From positions 1 to 26,698 of IMG/VR virus record IMGVR_UViG_3300046028_003165: a stretch of DNA of 26,698 bases; one strand, given 5' to 3'. Below the pieces are notes generated by a model that saw only the letters and a program-made list of their open reading frames with translations, did not search any database and was not told the origin of the DNA. This document shows, piece after piece, positions 17,266 to 23,005 of this stretch (the stretch's first letter is position 1; each line of letters starts with the position of its first letter). This DNA comes from a virus. The position numbers were made by a program, and so were the translations under genes.

Positions 17266-17666
17266 GCTAGGTATTCCTGTTGCACGGCCATGTATTGTCT
17301 GGCCGCTTCTGGGTTATTTTTAAGTTCTGCGCGTGAGGCGATTTGGAATTCAGCCAGCATCCATTGCCGGGCTTCTTCTTCGCTTTCACCAAAGGTCTGG
17401 CCCGCTTGGCACAGAAACTTCTGAAAGAGTGGGTCACGGCACAGCATCCCGGCGCTGCGAACCAGGTCGCGTGAGTACTCATGCTCACGGTTCATTGGTT
17501 CTTCTTGCGCGTTTAGCCGGACCATGACAACCTGGTACCGTGCCCCAACAAAGTCACGAAGGATGTCTTCGGGCACGTCGTCGGGGTGGACGGACAAGGT
17601 CAACACGTAGCCGGTACGATTCTGCGTCATCGCAATCTTGACGGCTTCAAAGTTGTTGGTCTTCAT
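17247..17666 (-). CDS. Hypothetical phage protein next to SSB
   Basis: 139 residues. The N-terminal 55 residues form a likely beta domain with GYVLTLSVHPDDVPEDILRD and GARYQVVMVRL. A proline and charge change then leads to a helical C-terminal half with LFQKFLCQAGQTFGESEEEA. I recall similar proteins beside SSB and recombination genes in other phages, without an assigned function. It starts two bases after the SSB stop and lacks a clear ribosome binding site, so it probably depends on SSB translation. A role as an SSB partner or modulator would be a guess from context. Confidence 0.5.
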   Translation of the reverse strand: MKTNNFEAVKIAMTQNRTGYVLTLSVHPDDVPEDILRDFVGARYQVVMVRLNAQEEPMNREHEYSRDLVRSAGMLCRDPLFQKFLCQAGQTFGESEEEARQWMLAEFQIASRAELKNNPEAARQYMAVQQEYLAWKQSA

Positions 17667-17668
17667 GG

Positions 17669-18046
17669 TCAGAAGGGAATGTCTTGGTCTTCGGCCGTGT
17701 CCATCTTGGGTGCTGCGCGGCGCTCTTGCTGCGGCTCTGCATCGCGGCGGCCGCCTTGCAGGGCTACATCACCCACACGAACATCCATAGACTTGCGCTT
17801 GCTGCCTTCTTTGTCAGTCCATTCGCGCTCGGACACTGTGCCGGACACGGTGACCGCCTGACCTTTGATGAGGTACTGGGACAGGGCTTCTGCGCGCTTG
17901 CCGTACAGACTGCAGTTCCACCAAATGGTTGGCTTGTCTTTGCCCTGGCCGTCTGCTACGGAGAAATTGCACAAGGCATCGCCGTTGGCCATTCTTTTAA
18001 CTTCTGCGTCTTTGCCGATGGTTCCGGCCACTGTGATTGAGTTCAT
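17669..18046 (-). CDS. ssb: Single-stranded DNA-binding protein
   Basis: 125 residues. Residues 1-105 show the OB-fold pattern of bacterial and phage SSB: ITVAGTIGKDAEVKRMANGD, then NFSVADGQ, WWNCSLYGKRAEALSQYL, KGQAVTVSGTVSERE and DVRVGDVAL. A short Gln/Arg-rich linker leads to the acidic tip EDQDIPF, the conserved tail by which SSB recruits recombination and replication partners. It coats single-stranded DNA during phage replication and annealing. It overlaps the stop of the ERF gene by four bases, which fits their joint work. Its length is shorter than E. coli SSB, as is common in phages. Confidence 0.92.
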   Translation of the reverse strand: MNSITVAGTIGKDAEVKRMANGDALCNFSVADGQGKDKPTIWWNCSLYGKRAEALSQYLIKGQAVTVSGTVSEREWTDKEGSKRKSMDVRVGDVALQGGRRDAEPQQERRAAPKMDTAEDQDIPF

Positions 18047-18738
18047 GCTGCTTCCTTGTGATTAGCTCTTGCTTTTTTAAATTCCGCCATGAGTTCGTCA
18101 TAGCGGTCTGCGTCGGACACCTTGAGGTGGTCAAAGATTGCGCGGTTAACTTTGAAGATAGACATGACATCTGCTTCGCTGCCGCACTGGGTCAGGCCCA
18201 TGCGCGCCATGTCGATCACCAATGAGCACCACTCGCCAACATCAGTGCCCGGTTTGGCTGTGACCTTGAGCGACCAGGGGGCGTCGGCACCTTCCATCTT
18301 GGCGGGCGCTTTCTTTTCTTCCGCCTTTGGCGCTGCTCGCACTACTGGTTTGGCTGAAGCTTCGTTGTTGGGGCTGGCATCAATGATGTCATGTTCCACA
18401 ATTTCTAAAGCTGCCATCCAAAGGTAGCGACGCTGGTAACTCAAAACGGCGCCCAGGTTTTGGATGGGGTGTGCGCCCTTCAGGTTAGCTTCGGCCATAG
18501 GAGAGGTCACAACGATCTGTGAGCCGTCTTCTGTGTCGGTGATACACAAGGTAGCATGTGTAGCATCAAACGACACTACGCCGCACAGACCAATATCATT
18601 AAAGATTGTTTGGATGTGGGGGATGAAGTCACCCAACTCAAAATAACTGTAGCCCGCAAACTTGTTTAGTCCTGACTTCTTCATCTCTGTAGCTTGCAGC
18701 TTTACCCGAGCTTGCATTAGTTTTTTGTGAACAGACAT
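18043..18738 (-). CDS. erf: ERF-family single-strand annealing recombinase
   Basis: 231 residues with AAGGAAAA ahead of the ATG. Residues 1-130 carry the ERF superfamily pattern: a helical start, then NKFAGYSYFELGDFIPHI, GLCGVVSF, QIVVTSPMAEANLKG, IQNLGAVLSYQRRYLWMAAL and EIVEHDIIDA. The C-terminal part is an Ala/Lys/Glu linker followed by a small helical domain with WSLKVTAKPG. ERF proteins such as that of P22 anneal complementary single strands and support genome circularisation or concatemer processing. The SSB gene follows directly and the Cas4/RecB-like nuclease lies upstream, giving a full end-processing and annealing set. The family call is strong. Confidence 0.88.
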   Translation of the reverse strand: MSVHKKLMQARVKLQATEMKKSGLNKFAGYSYFELGDFIPHIQTIFNDIGLCGVVSFDATHATLCITDTEDGSQIVVTSPMAEANLKGAHPIQNLGAVLSYQRRYLWMAALEIVEHDIIDASPNNEASAKPVVRAAPKAEEKKAPAKMEGADAPWSLKVTAKPGTDVGEWCSLVIDMARMGLTQCGSEADVMSIFKVNRAIFDHLKVSDADRYDELMAEFKKARANHKEAA

Positions 18739-18746
18739 TATTTTCC

Positions 18747-18983
18747 TTATGGGTTGATTTCGTTACAGATGCCGTGATTGGCCCGCACCCACAGCAGCTC
18801 GGTGACCATGGCTGCGCCCGCAAGCACCAGCTCGTCTGCGCTATACCGCGACCTGTTGTGCGTAGGGTATCCAGGTCCAACATACACGCTGTTGTTGCGG
18901 TAGTGGGGGACGTAGGTCACACCTTTAAGTTTGTAGGCCGTTTGCGCCGAGCATGGCGCGGCTTCTTGCGTGTTGCGTTTCAT
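18747..18983 (-). CDS. Small hypothetical phage protein
   Basis: 78 residues, with AAGGA at good distance from the ATG. The start overlaps the stop of the previous gene by four bases, and its stop touches the ribosome binding region of erf. Visible segments are YKLKGVTYVPHYRNNSVYVG, which looks like a beta hairpin, and ADELVLAGAAMVTELLWVRA, a likely helix. No known domain is recognised. The tidy coupling on both sides supports it as a real gene. Confidence 0.45.
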   Translation of the reverse strand: MKRNTQEAAPCSAQTAYKLKGVTYVPHYRNNSVYVGPGYPTHNRSRYSADELVLAGAAMVTELLWVRANHGICNEINP

Positions 18984-19165
18984 TGTTTAATCCTTTGTGC
19001 TGCGTGACTGGGGTGGGCTATCCACTTTTCGCCCAATTCTGCGATGGCCGCTTTAGCTCTGGCTTCGTTGCGTCGGCGCAGGGCGTTGAGTTCTTCTTCA
19101 ATAGAGAACCGCGGCTCTTCCATAAAAAATTCTTTGATTTGGTGTTTAAGTTGTTGCAGCATCAT
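18980..19165 (-). CDS. Small helical hypothetical protein
   Basis: 61 residues, starting at ATGATG right at the stop of the preceding gene (ATGA overlap), with GAGGATCGG upstream. It is almost entirely helical and charged (FSIEEELNALRRRNEARAKA), with a likely coiled coil at about 18-45. No family is recognised. Coupling to both neighbours supports expression. It could serve as a small adaptor. Confidence 0.42.
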   Translation of the reverse strand: MMLQQLKHQIKEFFMEEPRFSIEEELNALRRRNEARAKAAIAELGEKWIAHPSHAAQRIKQ

Positions 19166-19665
19166 CCGATCCTCAATACATCAACGGCGTTGGTTGATTT
19201 GTTTTGAAAAGTAGTACAGGAATTTTTCCCGTACGTGCTGACAAACCATGAAGTTACTGAGTTTTGAATGTTGCTCACTCCATATTTGTCTGCGGGGATG
19301 GAGACTGTATCACCAACCTGCAGGGAGCCAACAAACGACTTGACATATGCGCGCGTGTCACCGTGAGGGAATTCTCGGGCCACTCTAACTGGCGGCTCCG
19401 GGGTTTTTTCAATGGTGTTGCTGTACTTCATCCCATCTTTAGTGGTGATGACGTATTGGCATTCCATCTTTTCTAGGACGGCGCTAACCAGGCCGTGGCG
19501 TACACCGGCTAAGTCAATGACGGCATAGGTAGAACCCAGCTCATCTAACACGGTCAGGGGGCTGCCGTGCAATTCTTTTGCTGAATCGACAATGGCGAAG
19601 GTACAGTCTAAAGCTGTAAGAGTTTTAATGGCTCGTTCTAGCGATGCTTTATGAACATCATTCAT
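19162..19665 (-). CDS. Hypothetical phage protein, two-part
   Basis: 167 residues with GGAGAAACC before the ATG, the same leader as the gene at 20769. The N-terminal half (1-95) is an alternating helix/strand domain (ALDCTFAIVDSAKEL, then GLVSAVLEKMECQYVITTKD). The C-terminal half (about 105-167) reads AYVKSFVGSLQVGDTVSIPA, then ISN-type and WFVSTYGK segments, a small beta/alpha module that I recall from phage early proteins of unknown role. Its start overlaps the nuclease stop by four bases. No catalytic motif is seen. Confidence 0.5.
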   Translation of the reverse strand: MNDVHKASLERAIKTLTALDCTFAIVDSAKELHGSPLTVLDELGSTYAVIDLAGVRHGLVSAVLEKMECQYVITTKDGMKYSNTIEKTPEPPVRVAREFPHGDTRAYVKSFVGSLQVGDTVSIPADKYGVSNIQNSVTSWFVSTYGKNSCTTFQNKSTNAVDVLRIG

Positions 19666-20540
19666 GGTTTCTCCTTGAGGTAGGTTTGGTATTGATCACA
19701 GTACTGGGCGATTTGACAGAATCCTGAGCAGCGGGTGCGGTCGCCTTCACGCACCTCGATGCCGTAGCCCTTGGTCTTTGCGACTTCTAGGGCTGCCTGA
19801 GCTTCTTCAAGCGTCTTGTGAACGCTCTTGGCCCTGGCTGCGCCGTCTTTTTTAACGGCATACATAGTGGGTTTTTCCCACATCTCTTCGGGGGTGCATT
19901 CGGAAATGCTCCCGCCTGTTTCTGCATCAAAGAAAGCTGCTTCGTGCAAAGCGACGCGCGCTTTTACGTACGCTTCTCTTTCTTCAAATGACCATAGGGG
20001 TATGTCAATTACCACAATCGGTGCTTGCGGGTAACCCTCGCGGGTCTTAGCGTCCCGGCGCGACCAGTCCCGGACGATAGCGACGATCTGCGCCTTGCAT
20101 ACCGGCTTTTTCTTGACGCTTTCAACCAGGTAGGCGTACAGGTTTAACTGTGAATGCCAATCTTGTTTCTCATTCATTACAGCCCATGCGCTGGTGACTT
20201 TGTAGTCAGACAGAATGGTGCCGGCATCGGTCAACTCTTGCAGGTCGATGGCGCCGGATATCTTCCAGCCGTCCACCTCGGTATGAATGCGCTCTTCTAC
20301 AATGTGGTGGTCGTCTTTGCCGTGTTCCAGTACGCCGTGCACAGCAGTCCCAAACAGGGACCAAACCATGTCGGCCGCGTCCTCTTCTATGTCGTCCCAG
20401 TGTTTGCGTTTGAGCTGCACAACGCGGGGGCTGTTGAGTAGTTCGGTGGCCGATATGTTTGCCTTGCCTTTGCTGTACGTCGGGCGCTTTAAAACGTTGA
20501 CGATTGTCTCGGGCAGGTTGTAGTTGTTAGTGAGTTTCAT
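19662..20540 (-). CDS. PD-(D/E)XK nuclease, Cas4/RecB-like, with Fe-S cysteines
   Basis: 292 residues from the ATG at 20540, which has GGGAGG at ideal distance. An ATG six codons upstream is less likely. Nuclease motifs: GTAVHGVLE (His 68), GAIDL (Asp 99), SDYKV (Asp 112, Lys 114) and QLNLYAYL (Gln 131, Tyr 135), the order seen in RecB/Cas4 enzymes. Four cysteines, one at 215 and three in CSGFCQIAQYC (271, 275, 281), match the Fe-S cluster layout of Cas4/AddB-type nucleases. It likely resects DNA ends to give the single strands used by the ERF protein and SSB downstream. No cas genes or repeats are present, so a CRISPR role is unlikely. Overlap with the upstream gene is 14 bases. Confidence 0.82.
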   Translation of the reverse strand: MKLTNNYNLPETIVNVLKRPTYSKGKANISATELLNSPRVVQLKRKHWDDIEEDAADMVWSLFGTAVHGVLEHGKDDHHIVEERIHTEVDGWKISGAIDLQELTDAGTILSDYKVTSAWAVMNEKQDWHSQLNLYAYLVESVKKKPVCKAQIVAIVRDWSRRDAKTREGYPQAPIVVIDIPLWSFEEREAYVKARVALHEAAFFDAETGGSISECTPEEMWEKPTMYAVKKDGAARAKSVHKTLEEAQAALEVAKTKGYGIEVREGDRTRCSGFCQIAQYCDQYQTYLKEKP

Positions 20541-20769
20541 GCGAGCCTCCCATTGCATCGAAGCGGGCTGAGCGTTCGTAGACGCCGCTGATCAGGGCCT
20601 GGGCTTTCTCTTCTGCGACACGGTTGGAACACATCAGTGATGCGTATGCCATGCCTAATGCGAGAGAGGCCAGCATGCCGTTGCCGCTTGCTTTGTCCAT
20701 AGCGTGATCTACTAAGTACGTGGCCAGCTCATATGCCGTGCCCATTGATTGAAGTTCCGGTTTATCCAT
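20527..20769 (-). CDS. Small hypothetical protein, first gene of leftward operon
   Basis: 80 residues from the ATG at 20769, which follows AGGAGAAACC. An in-frame ATG at 20829 would place the leader and the likely -10 box inside the gene, so it is rejected. The protein is largely helical with small residues (MLASLALGMAYASLMC at about 32-47), and it ends Gly-Ser-His-Glu-Thr-His. The hydrophobic helix is short and contains Cys and Met, so a membrane location is not certain. It is the first gene behind the leftward promoter. No family is recognised. Confidence 0.45.
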   Translation of the reverse strand: MDKPELQSMGTAYELATYLVDHAMDKASGNGMLASLALGMAYASLMCSNRVAEEKAQALISGVYERSARFDAMGGSHETH

Positions 20770-20800
20770 TGGTTTCTCCTGACTGGTTGTTCTGTGTGTG

Positions 20801-20829
20801 AATGTAACAGGTAGGTCCATGTACGTCAA
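20801..20829 (-). promoter_or_regulatory. Leftward early promoter
   Basis: On the minus strand, TTGACG (plus 20824-20829) and TACATT (plus 20801-20806) are separated by 17 bases, a good sigma70-type arrangement. It lies 32 bases before the first leftward gene and would drive the recombination operon. Confidence 0.6.
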
Positions 20830-20853
20830 CAGTTTTTTTATATCTGGTATAAA
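20826..20853 (+). promoter_or_regulatory. Rightward promoter with extended -10
   Basis: TGGTATAAA (TATAAA at 20848-20853) is an extended -10 element. A weak -35 (TCAACA, 20826-20831) is 16 bases upstream and overlaps the -35 of the leftward promoter, so the two promoters probably compete. It would drive the small nuclease gene. Confidence 0.5.
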
Positions 20854-20878
20854 CGCTAATCAACATGAGGACTTTTGT

Positions 20879-21163
20879 ATGCGACGAGCAGCCAGGCGCG
20901 ACGACAATGAAAACGAAATAGTTCTATTTCTGCGGGACTGCGGTGCCTATGTGCGCTCAATCAATCACGCCGGCTTGTTTGATTTGTTGGTTTACTACAA
21001 CGGCCATACGCTTTTATTTGAAATAAAAGATGGAAGCAAGGCTGCATCGGCCCGCGATCTGACGGCGGCGGAACAGAAGTTCCACGAGGAATGGCCAGGT
21101 AATAATTTATTTATTGTTAATTCTGTTGAAGATGCGGTTGAAGTTTTAAAAAAATGTGTGTAA
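20879..21163 (+). CDS. Small PD-(D/E)XK nuclease (VRR-NUC-like)
   Basis: 94 residues from the ATG at 20879, preceded by GAGG. Longer starts would run through the promoter. The fold signature is clear: Glu 13 in a first helix (ENEIVLFLRDCGAYV), Asp 35 in FDLLV, and Glu 48/Lys 50 in LLFEIKDG, followed by a helix with LTAAEQKFHEEW and a strand NNLFIVNS. This is the compact PD-(D/E)XK core found in VRR-NUC and similar phage nucleases. It probably cuts branched or flapped DNA. It is a one-gene unit: divergent promoter in front, palindrome and strong terminator behind. Confidence 0.72.
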   Translation: MRRAARRDDNENEIVLFLRDCGAYVRSINHAGLFDLLVYYNGHTLLFEIKDGSKAASARDLTAAEQKFHEEWPGNNLFIVNSVEDAVEVLKKCV

Positions 21164-21165
21164 TA

Positions 21166-21178
21166 TGGAATCATTCCA
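21166..21178. promoter_or_regulatory. 13-base perfect palindrome
   Basis: TGGAATCATTCCA is fully symmetrical around its central C and begins three bases after the nuclease stop. It could be a protein-binding site or part of an RNA hairpin. No second copy was noticed. Confidence 0.35.
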
Positions 21179-21224
21179 GAGGGCTGGTTGGTTTGTTGGT
21201 TTACGTTTCTCCTTTGATTGCTTT

Positions 21225-21252
21225 GCGGCTCCGTAACTGGGGCCGCTTTTTT
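21225..21252 (+). terminator. Strong intrinsic terminator
   Basis: GCGGCTCC (21225-21232) pairs with GGGGCCGC (21239-21246) as an 8-bp stem with one G-U pair and a six-base loop, followed at once by six T. It ends transcription from the nuclease gene and insulates the structured region downstream. Confidence 0.85.
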
Positions 21253-21260
21253 CTCAGGGG

Positions 21261-21384
21261 CAACACGCATGGGGATTGGCGCCAGTCCTCAGTCGTGTTG
21301 GTGGTAAGCGGGTTAGCGCCGCGCGTTGTTCCTTAGTTCGGTTTTAGCGCCCACACTGCTTCATGTGCCCACCAACAATTTTTT
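21261..21384 (+). other. Non-coding segment with competing RNA pairings
   Basis: CAACACG (21261-21267) can pair with CGTGTTG (21294-21300). Part of that same segment, TGTTGGTGG (21296-21304), is also a perfect 9-base complement of CCACCAACA (21369-21377), which is followed by six T (21379-21384). The two helices cannot form together, as in a switch or attenuator. An inner segment GGATTGGCGCCAGTCC (21273-21288) is nearly self-complementary. No promoter for it is obvious and the preceding terminator would block read-through, so transcription is uncertain. Confidence 0.35.
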
Positions 21385-21393
21385 CATAGGGTA

Positions 21394-21424
21394 TTGACAA
21401 ATCTATACATTTGTTTGATACAAT
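21394..21424 (+). promoter_or_regulatory. Likely promoter of a small RNA
   Basis: A perfect -35 TTGACA (21394-21399) is followed by GATACAAT (21417-21424). The -10 is either GATACA at 17 bases or TACAAT, the better match, at 19. No open reading frame with a ribosome binding site follows. A structured, terminated segment does. Confidence 0.65.
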
Positions 21425-21429
21425 TCATC

Positions 21430-21585
21430 CATCAACGGATTGGTAACCCGTTGTAGTTCGTTGAAACGACATCCCGAACCCTTATTGAAGGAGCGGGCTT
21501 CGTCAAAGCTAGGATGCCCTGTCAACGCAGGCTCTTATGCGGCAACCAAGCCTAAAGCTCGTATCTTTCAATAAGGGTTTTTTGC
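21430..21585 (+). ncRNA. Putative structured small RNA
   Basis: The segment lies between a promoter with TTGACA and a T run. Helices seen: CAACGG/CCGTTG (21433-21438 with 21448-21453), TCGT/ACGA (21458-21461 with 21466-21469), and a perfect 13-bp closing stem (21477-21489 with 21567-21579) that runs into six T and so doubles as the terminator. Inside it are GAGC/GCTC, GGCTT/AAGCC and a CCTG/CAGG hairpin whose loop TCAACG (21522-21527) complements CGTTGA at 21459-21464, a possible pseudoknot. No ORF with a ribosome binding site is present. I cannot assign it to a known RNA family. The start is estimated from the promoter. Confidence 0.65.
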
Positions 21586-21604
21586 TTTTTAGCCACCACT
21601 CGTC

Positions 21605-21853
21605 AGAGCGCGTTAGCTAATAGGCCAATGTCGGGGCCGTACTCAAGAAACCGATGGCGCTTTAATAGACCCCCGGCGCCGCAGCGTTTCGTAGCGACTG
21701 CATAAAACGACCAAGCAAACCGACAATCAGCGTCTGGCCCACGACACGGGCGGTCGATAGTTGAATACGACGTTCCGCGAGCAGCAGGTTTCGACTGGCT
21801 GGTGACTTCCACATATCTGTGCAAAGGGTACAGGTCGGGAGTCTCGGGGGTCT
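21605..21853. other. Non-coding region with long-range complementary segments
   Basis: Two adjacent blocks look folded. Block one is closed by AGAGCGC (21605-21611) with GCGCTTT (21657-21663). Block two is closed by a perfect 9-bp pair, AGACCCCCG (21667-21675) with CGGGGGTCT (21845-21853). Inside block two lie in-order hairpins: GCAGCG/CGACTGC (21681-21701), GCCC/GGGC (21737-21751), GTCG/CGAC (21753-21770), CAGCAG/CTGGCTG (21782-21801) and GACTTCC/GGGAGTC (21804-21843). This looks like a multi-branched RNA, but no separate promoter or terminator is clear. It may be part of a longer transcript from 21394, or a DNA site such as an origin. The minus-strand open frame here is not credible. Confidence 0.45.
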
Positions 21854-21872
21854 GCTATCGCTATACGTACTG

Positions 21873-21902
21873 CCTGTTATAAATAAACAGGAACAACCTG
21901 TT
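21873..21902. repeat. Alternating inverted repeats overlapping a -35 box (candidate operator)
   Basis: CCTGTT (21873-21878), AACAGG (21886-21891) and CCTGTT (21897-21902) occur in a row. The pair AACAGG-N5-CCTGTT reaches into the -35 hexamer of the rightward promoter. This is what an operator for a dimeric repressor would look like. Confidence 0.55.
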
Positions 21903-21929
21903 GCAAAGTATCTTGAATACGTGTATAGT
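21901..21929 (+). promoter_or_regulatory. Rightward early operon promoter
   Basis: TTGCAA (21901-21906) and TATAGT (21924-21929) are 17 bases apart, close to the sigma70 consensus. Transcription would start near 21936, just ahead of AAAGGAGA and the ATG at 21956. It likely drives the whole small-gene operon. Confidence 0.75.
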
Positions 21930-21955
21930 CGATTTCAAGTTTAAAGGAGAAGCGT

Positions 21956-22138
21956 ATGACAAAACACGGCGGAGCTAGGATTGGCGCGGGCCGGCCGGCA
22001 ACACCAGTAGATGTAAGGCGAGCAATCGTGCTGCGTAAACAGGGGCTTTCATACCGACAAATTGCAGAAAGATTTGGGGTAACAGAAACAATTGTGCGCA
22101 GGGCAATCAGAAACGAAAACAAAAAGGAATCAACATGA
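21956..22138 (+). CDS. Small helix-turn-helix DNA-binding protein
   Basis: 60 residues with a strong AAAGGAGA site. The start, HGGARIGAGRPATP, is the basic Gly-rich arm common in phage small DNA-binding proteins. Residues about 20-52 (RRAIVLRKQGLSYRQIAERF, then GVTETIVRRAI) form a clear helix-turn-helix of the homeodomain/resolvase type, with the turn at FGVT. It is the first gene behind a promoter that overlaps an inverted repeat, so self-regulation is plausible. It may instead be a replication or antitermination factor. Its stop overlaps the next start. Confidence 0.7.
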   Translation: MTKHGGARIGAGRPATPVDVRRAIVLRKQGLSYRQIAERFGVTETIVRRAIRNENKKEST

Positions 22139-22365
22139 GAGAGAAAACAGGCGGCGCAGCATTCCCAACACCCAGGTTCATGGTCGATGATGAATCGCGG
22201 ATCCTGGGCTTTTCAATTCACACAGACGGCATGTCGCTGCGGGATTATTTTGCAGCCAAAGCTATGCAAGCATTGTTGGCTGGAGGCTCACACCCCAATC
22301 GTTACGAACTGGCAGCAGATGCATATAAAGCGGCCGATGCCATGCTAGAGGAGCGTGACAAATGA
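22135..22365 (+). CDS. Small conserved-type phage protein
   Basis: 76 residues, ATGA overlap with the HTH gene and AAAGGA upstream. The pattern GGAAFPTPRF followed by DGMSLRDYFAAKAMQALL and AADAYKAADAMLEERDK is one I recognise from many phage early regions, with no assigned function. The C-terminal two thirds is helical. There are no Cys, metal or nucleotide motifs. Confidence 0.6.
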   Translation: MREKTGGAAFPTPRFMVDDESRILGFSIHTDGMSLRDYFAAKAMQALLAGGSHPNRYELAADAYKAADAMLEERDK

Positions 22366-22661
22366 AGCCAGGACAAGAAGCATGTTTACGCATGGCGCAG
22401 TACCAATACACCTGCCGCAATGAGCAGATGATGTGGCGCTGGTTGTTTACCTGGGCAGCATGGAAAGATGAGCCTGAGTTCTTTACCGACCCCAGGATGC
22501 CTGTGTTTGAACCACGCCCAGCCAAGAAGCGGTGGAAGAACCTGACCAACAGTGAAACAAACGCAATCATCAAGCAGATGCCTAACTGGACGACGGATCA
22601 CCTCAATACGTTTATTTTCAAAGTGTTAGTGGAAGAAAAGTTCAAGGAGAAGAACACATGA
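22362..22661 (+). CDS. Hypothetical phage protein
   Basis: 99 residues with GAGGAG upstream and a four-base overlap with the gene before. It is rich in Trp and aromatic residues (MMWRWLFTWAAWKDEPEFF at about 23-41), then basic (PRPAKKRWKNL), with a helical end. The aromatic-basic make-up suggests nucleic acid or protein contact. No family is recognised. Its stop overlaps the start of the alpha-CTD-like gene. Confidence 0.5.
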   Translation: MKPGQEACLRMAQYQYTCRNEQMMWRWLFTWAAWKDEPEFFTDPRMPVFEPRPAKKRWKNLTNSETNAIIKQMPNWTTDHLNTFIFKVLVEEKFKEKNT

Positions 22662-23005
22662 ACAAAGAAGAGTTACTGGACCAACTTGCAATAGAAATAT
22701 TGCGTCTTTCGCCGCATAGTTTTGTGAGGTCTTATGACCTTGCAGGGGAGATGTTAGAGCGCAGACGGCACATCATTGAGCAATGGACTTTGCGTGACGC
22801 CAATGCCGATGTTTATATTGCCAATTTGGAGCTAAGCGCTAGATCTAGGTCTTGCCTGGAGGCGGAGAGCATTCGAACGGTCAGCCAGCTGCTTAGATGC
22901 ACCGAGAATGATTTACTAAAAGTACCCAATTTAGGCCGCAGAAGTCTTAATGAAATTAAAGATAAGCTGGCGGAGCGAGGTCTGAAGTTACTGGGGCAAG
23001 CGTGA
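22658..23005 (+). CDS. RNA polymerase alpha C-terminal-domain-like protein
   Basis: 115 residues with AAGGAG upstream. Residues 54-112 closely follow the C-terminal domain of proteobacterial RNA polymerase alpha: IANLELSARSRSCLEAESIR, then LLRCTENDLLKVPNLGRRSL and NEIKDKLAERGLKLL. By memory alignment to E. coli alpha, Arg 62 matches Arg 265 (key UP-element contact), Cys 66 matches Cys 269, Gly 93 matches Gly 296, Arg 95 replaces Lys 298, and Ser 65 replaces Asn 268. The N-terminal half (1-53) is helical and unrelated to the alpha assembly domain, so this cannot be a full polymerase subunit. It may bind AT-rich promoter DNA or activators and so alter host transcription. The stop overlaps the next gene's GTG start. 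Confidence 0.85.
   Translation: MNKEELLDQLAIEILRLSPHSFVRSYDLAGEMLERRRHIIEQWTLRDANADVYIANLELSARSRSCLEAESIRTVSQLLRCTENDLLKVPNLGRRSLNEIKDKLAERGLKLLGQA

Noticed and set aside
18638-18883. Minus-strand 81-codon frame overlapping two leftward genes
   Set aside because: It overlaps both the erf start and the 78-residue gene, each with a good ribosome binding site. This one has none.
21603-21824. Minus-strand open frame of 73 codons in the folded region
   Set aside because: No ribosome binding site, no family resemblance, unlike its neighbours in composition, and it lies entirely over long-range complementary segments.
21592-21870. Possible tmRNA or circularly permuted tmRNA (GGTTTCGACT near 21787 and CCACCA near 21591)
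   Set aside because: No T-arm with a proper five-base stem, no acceptor stem next to the CCA, and no recognisable tag peptide ending in Ala-Ala.
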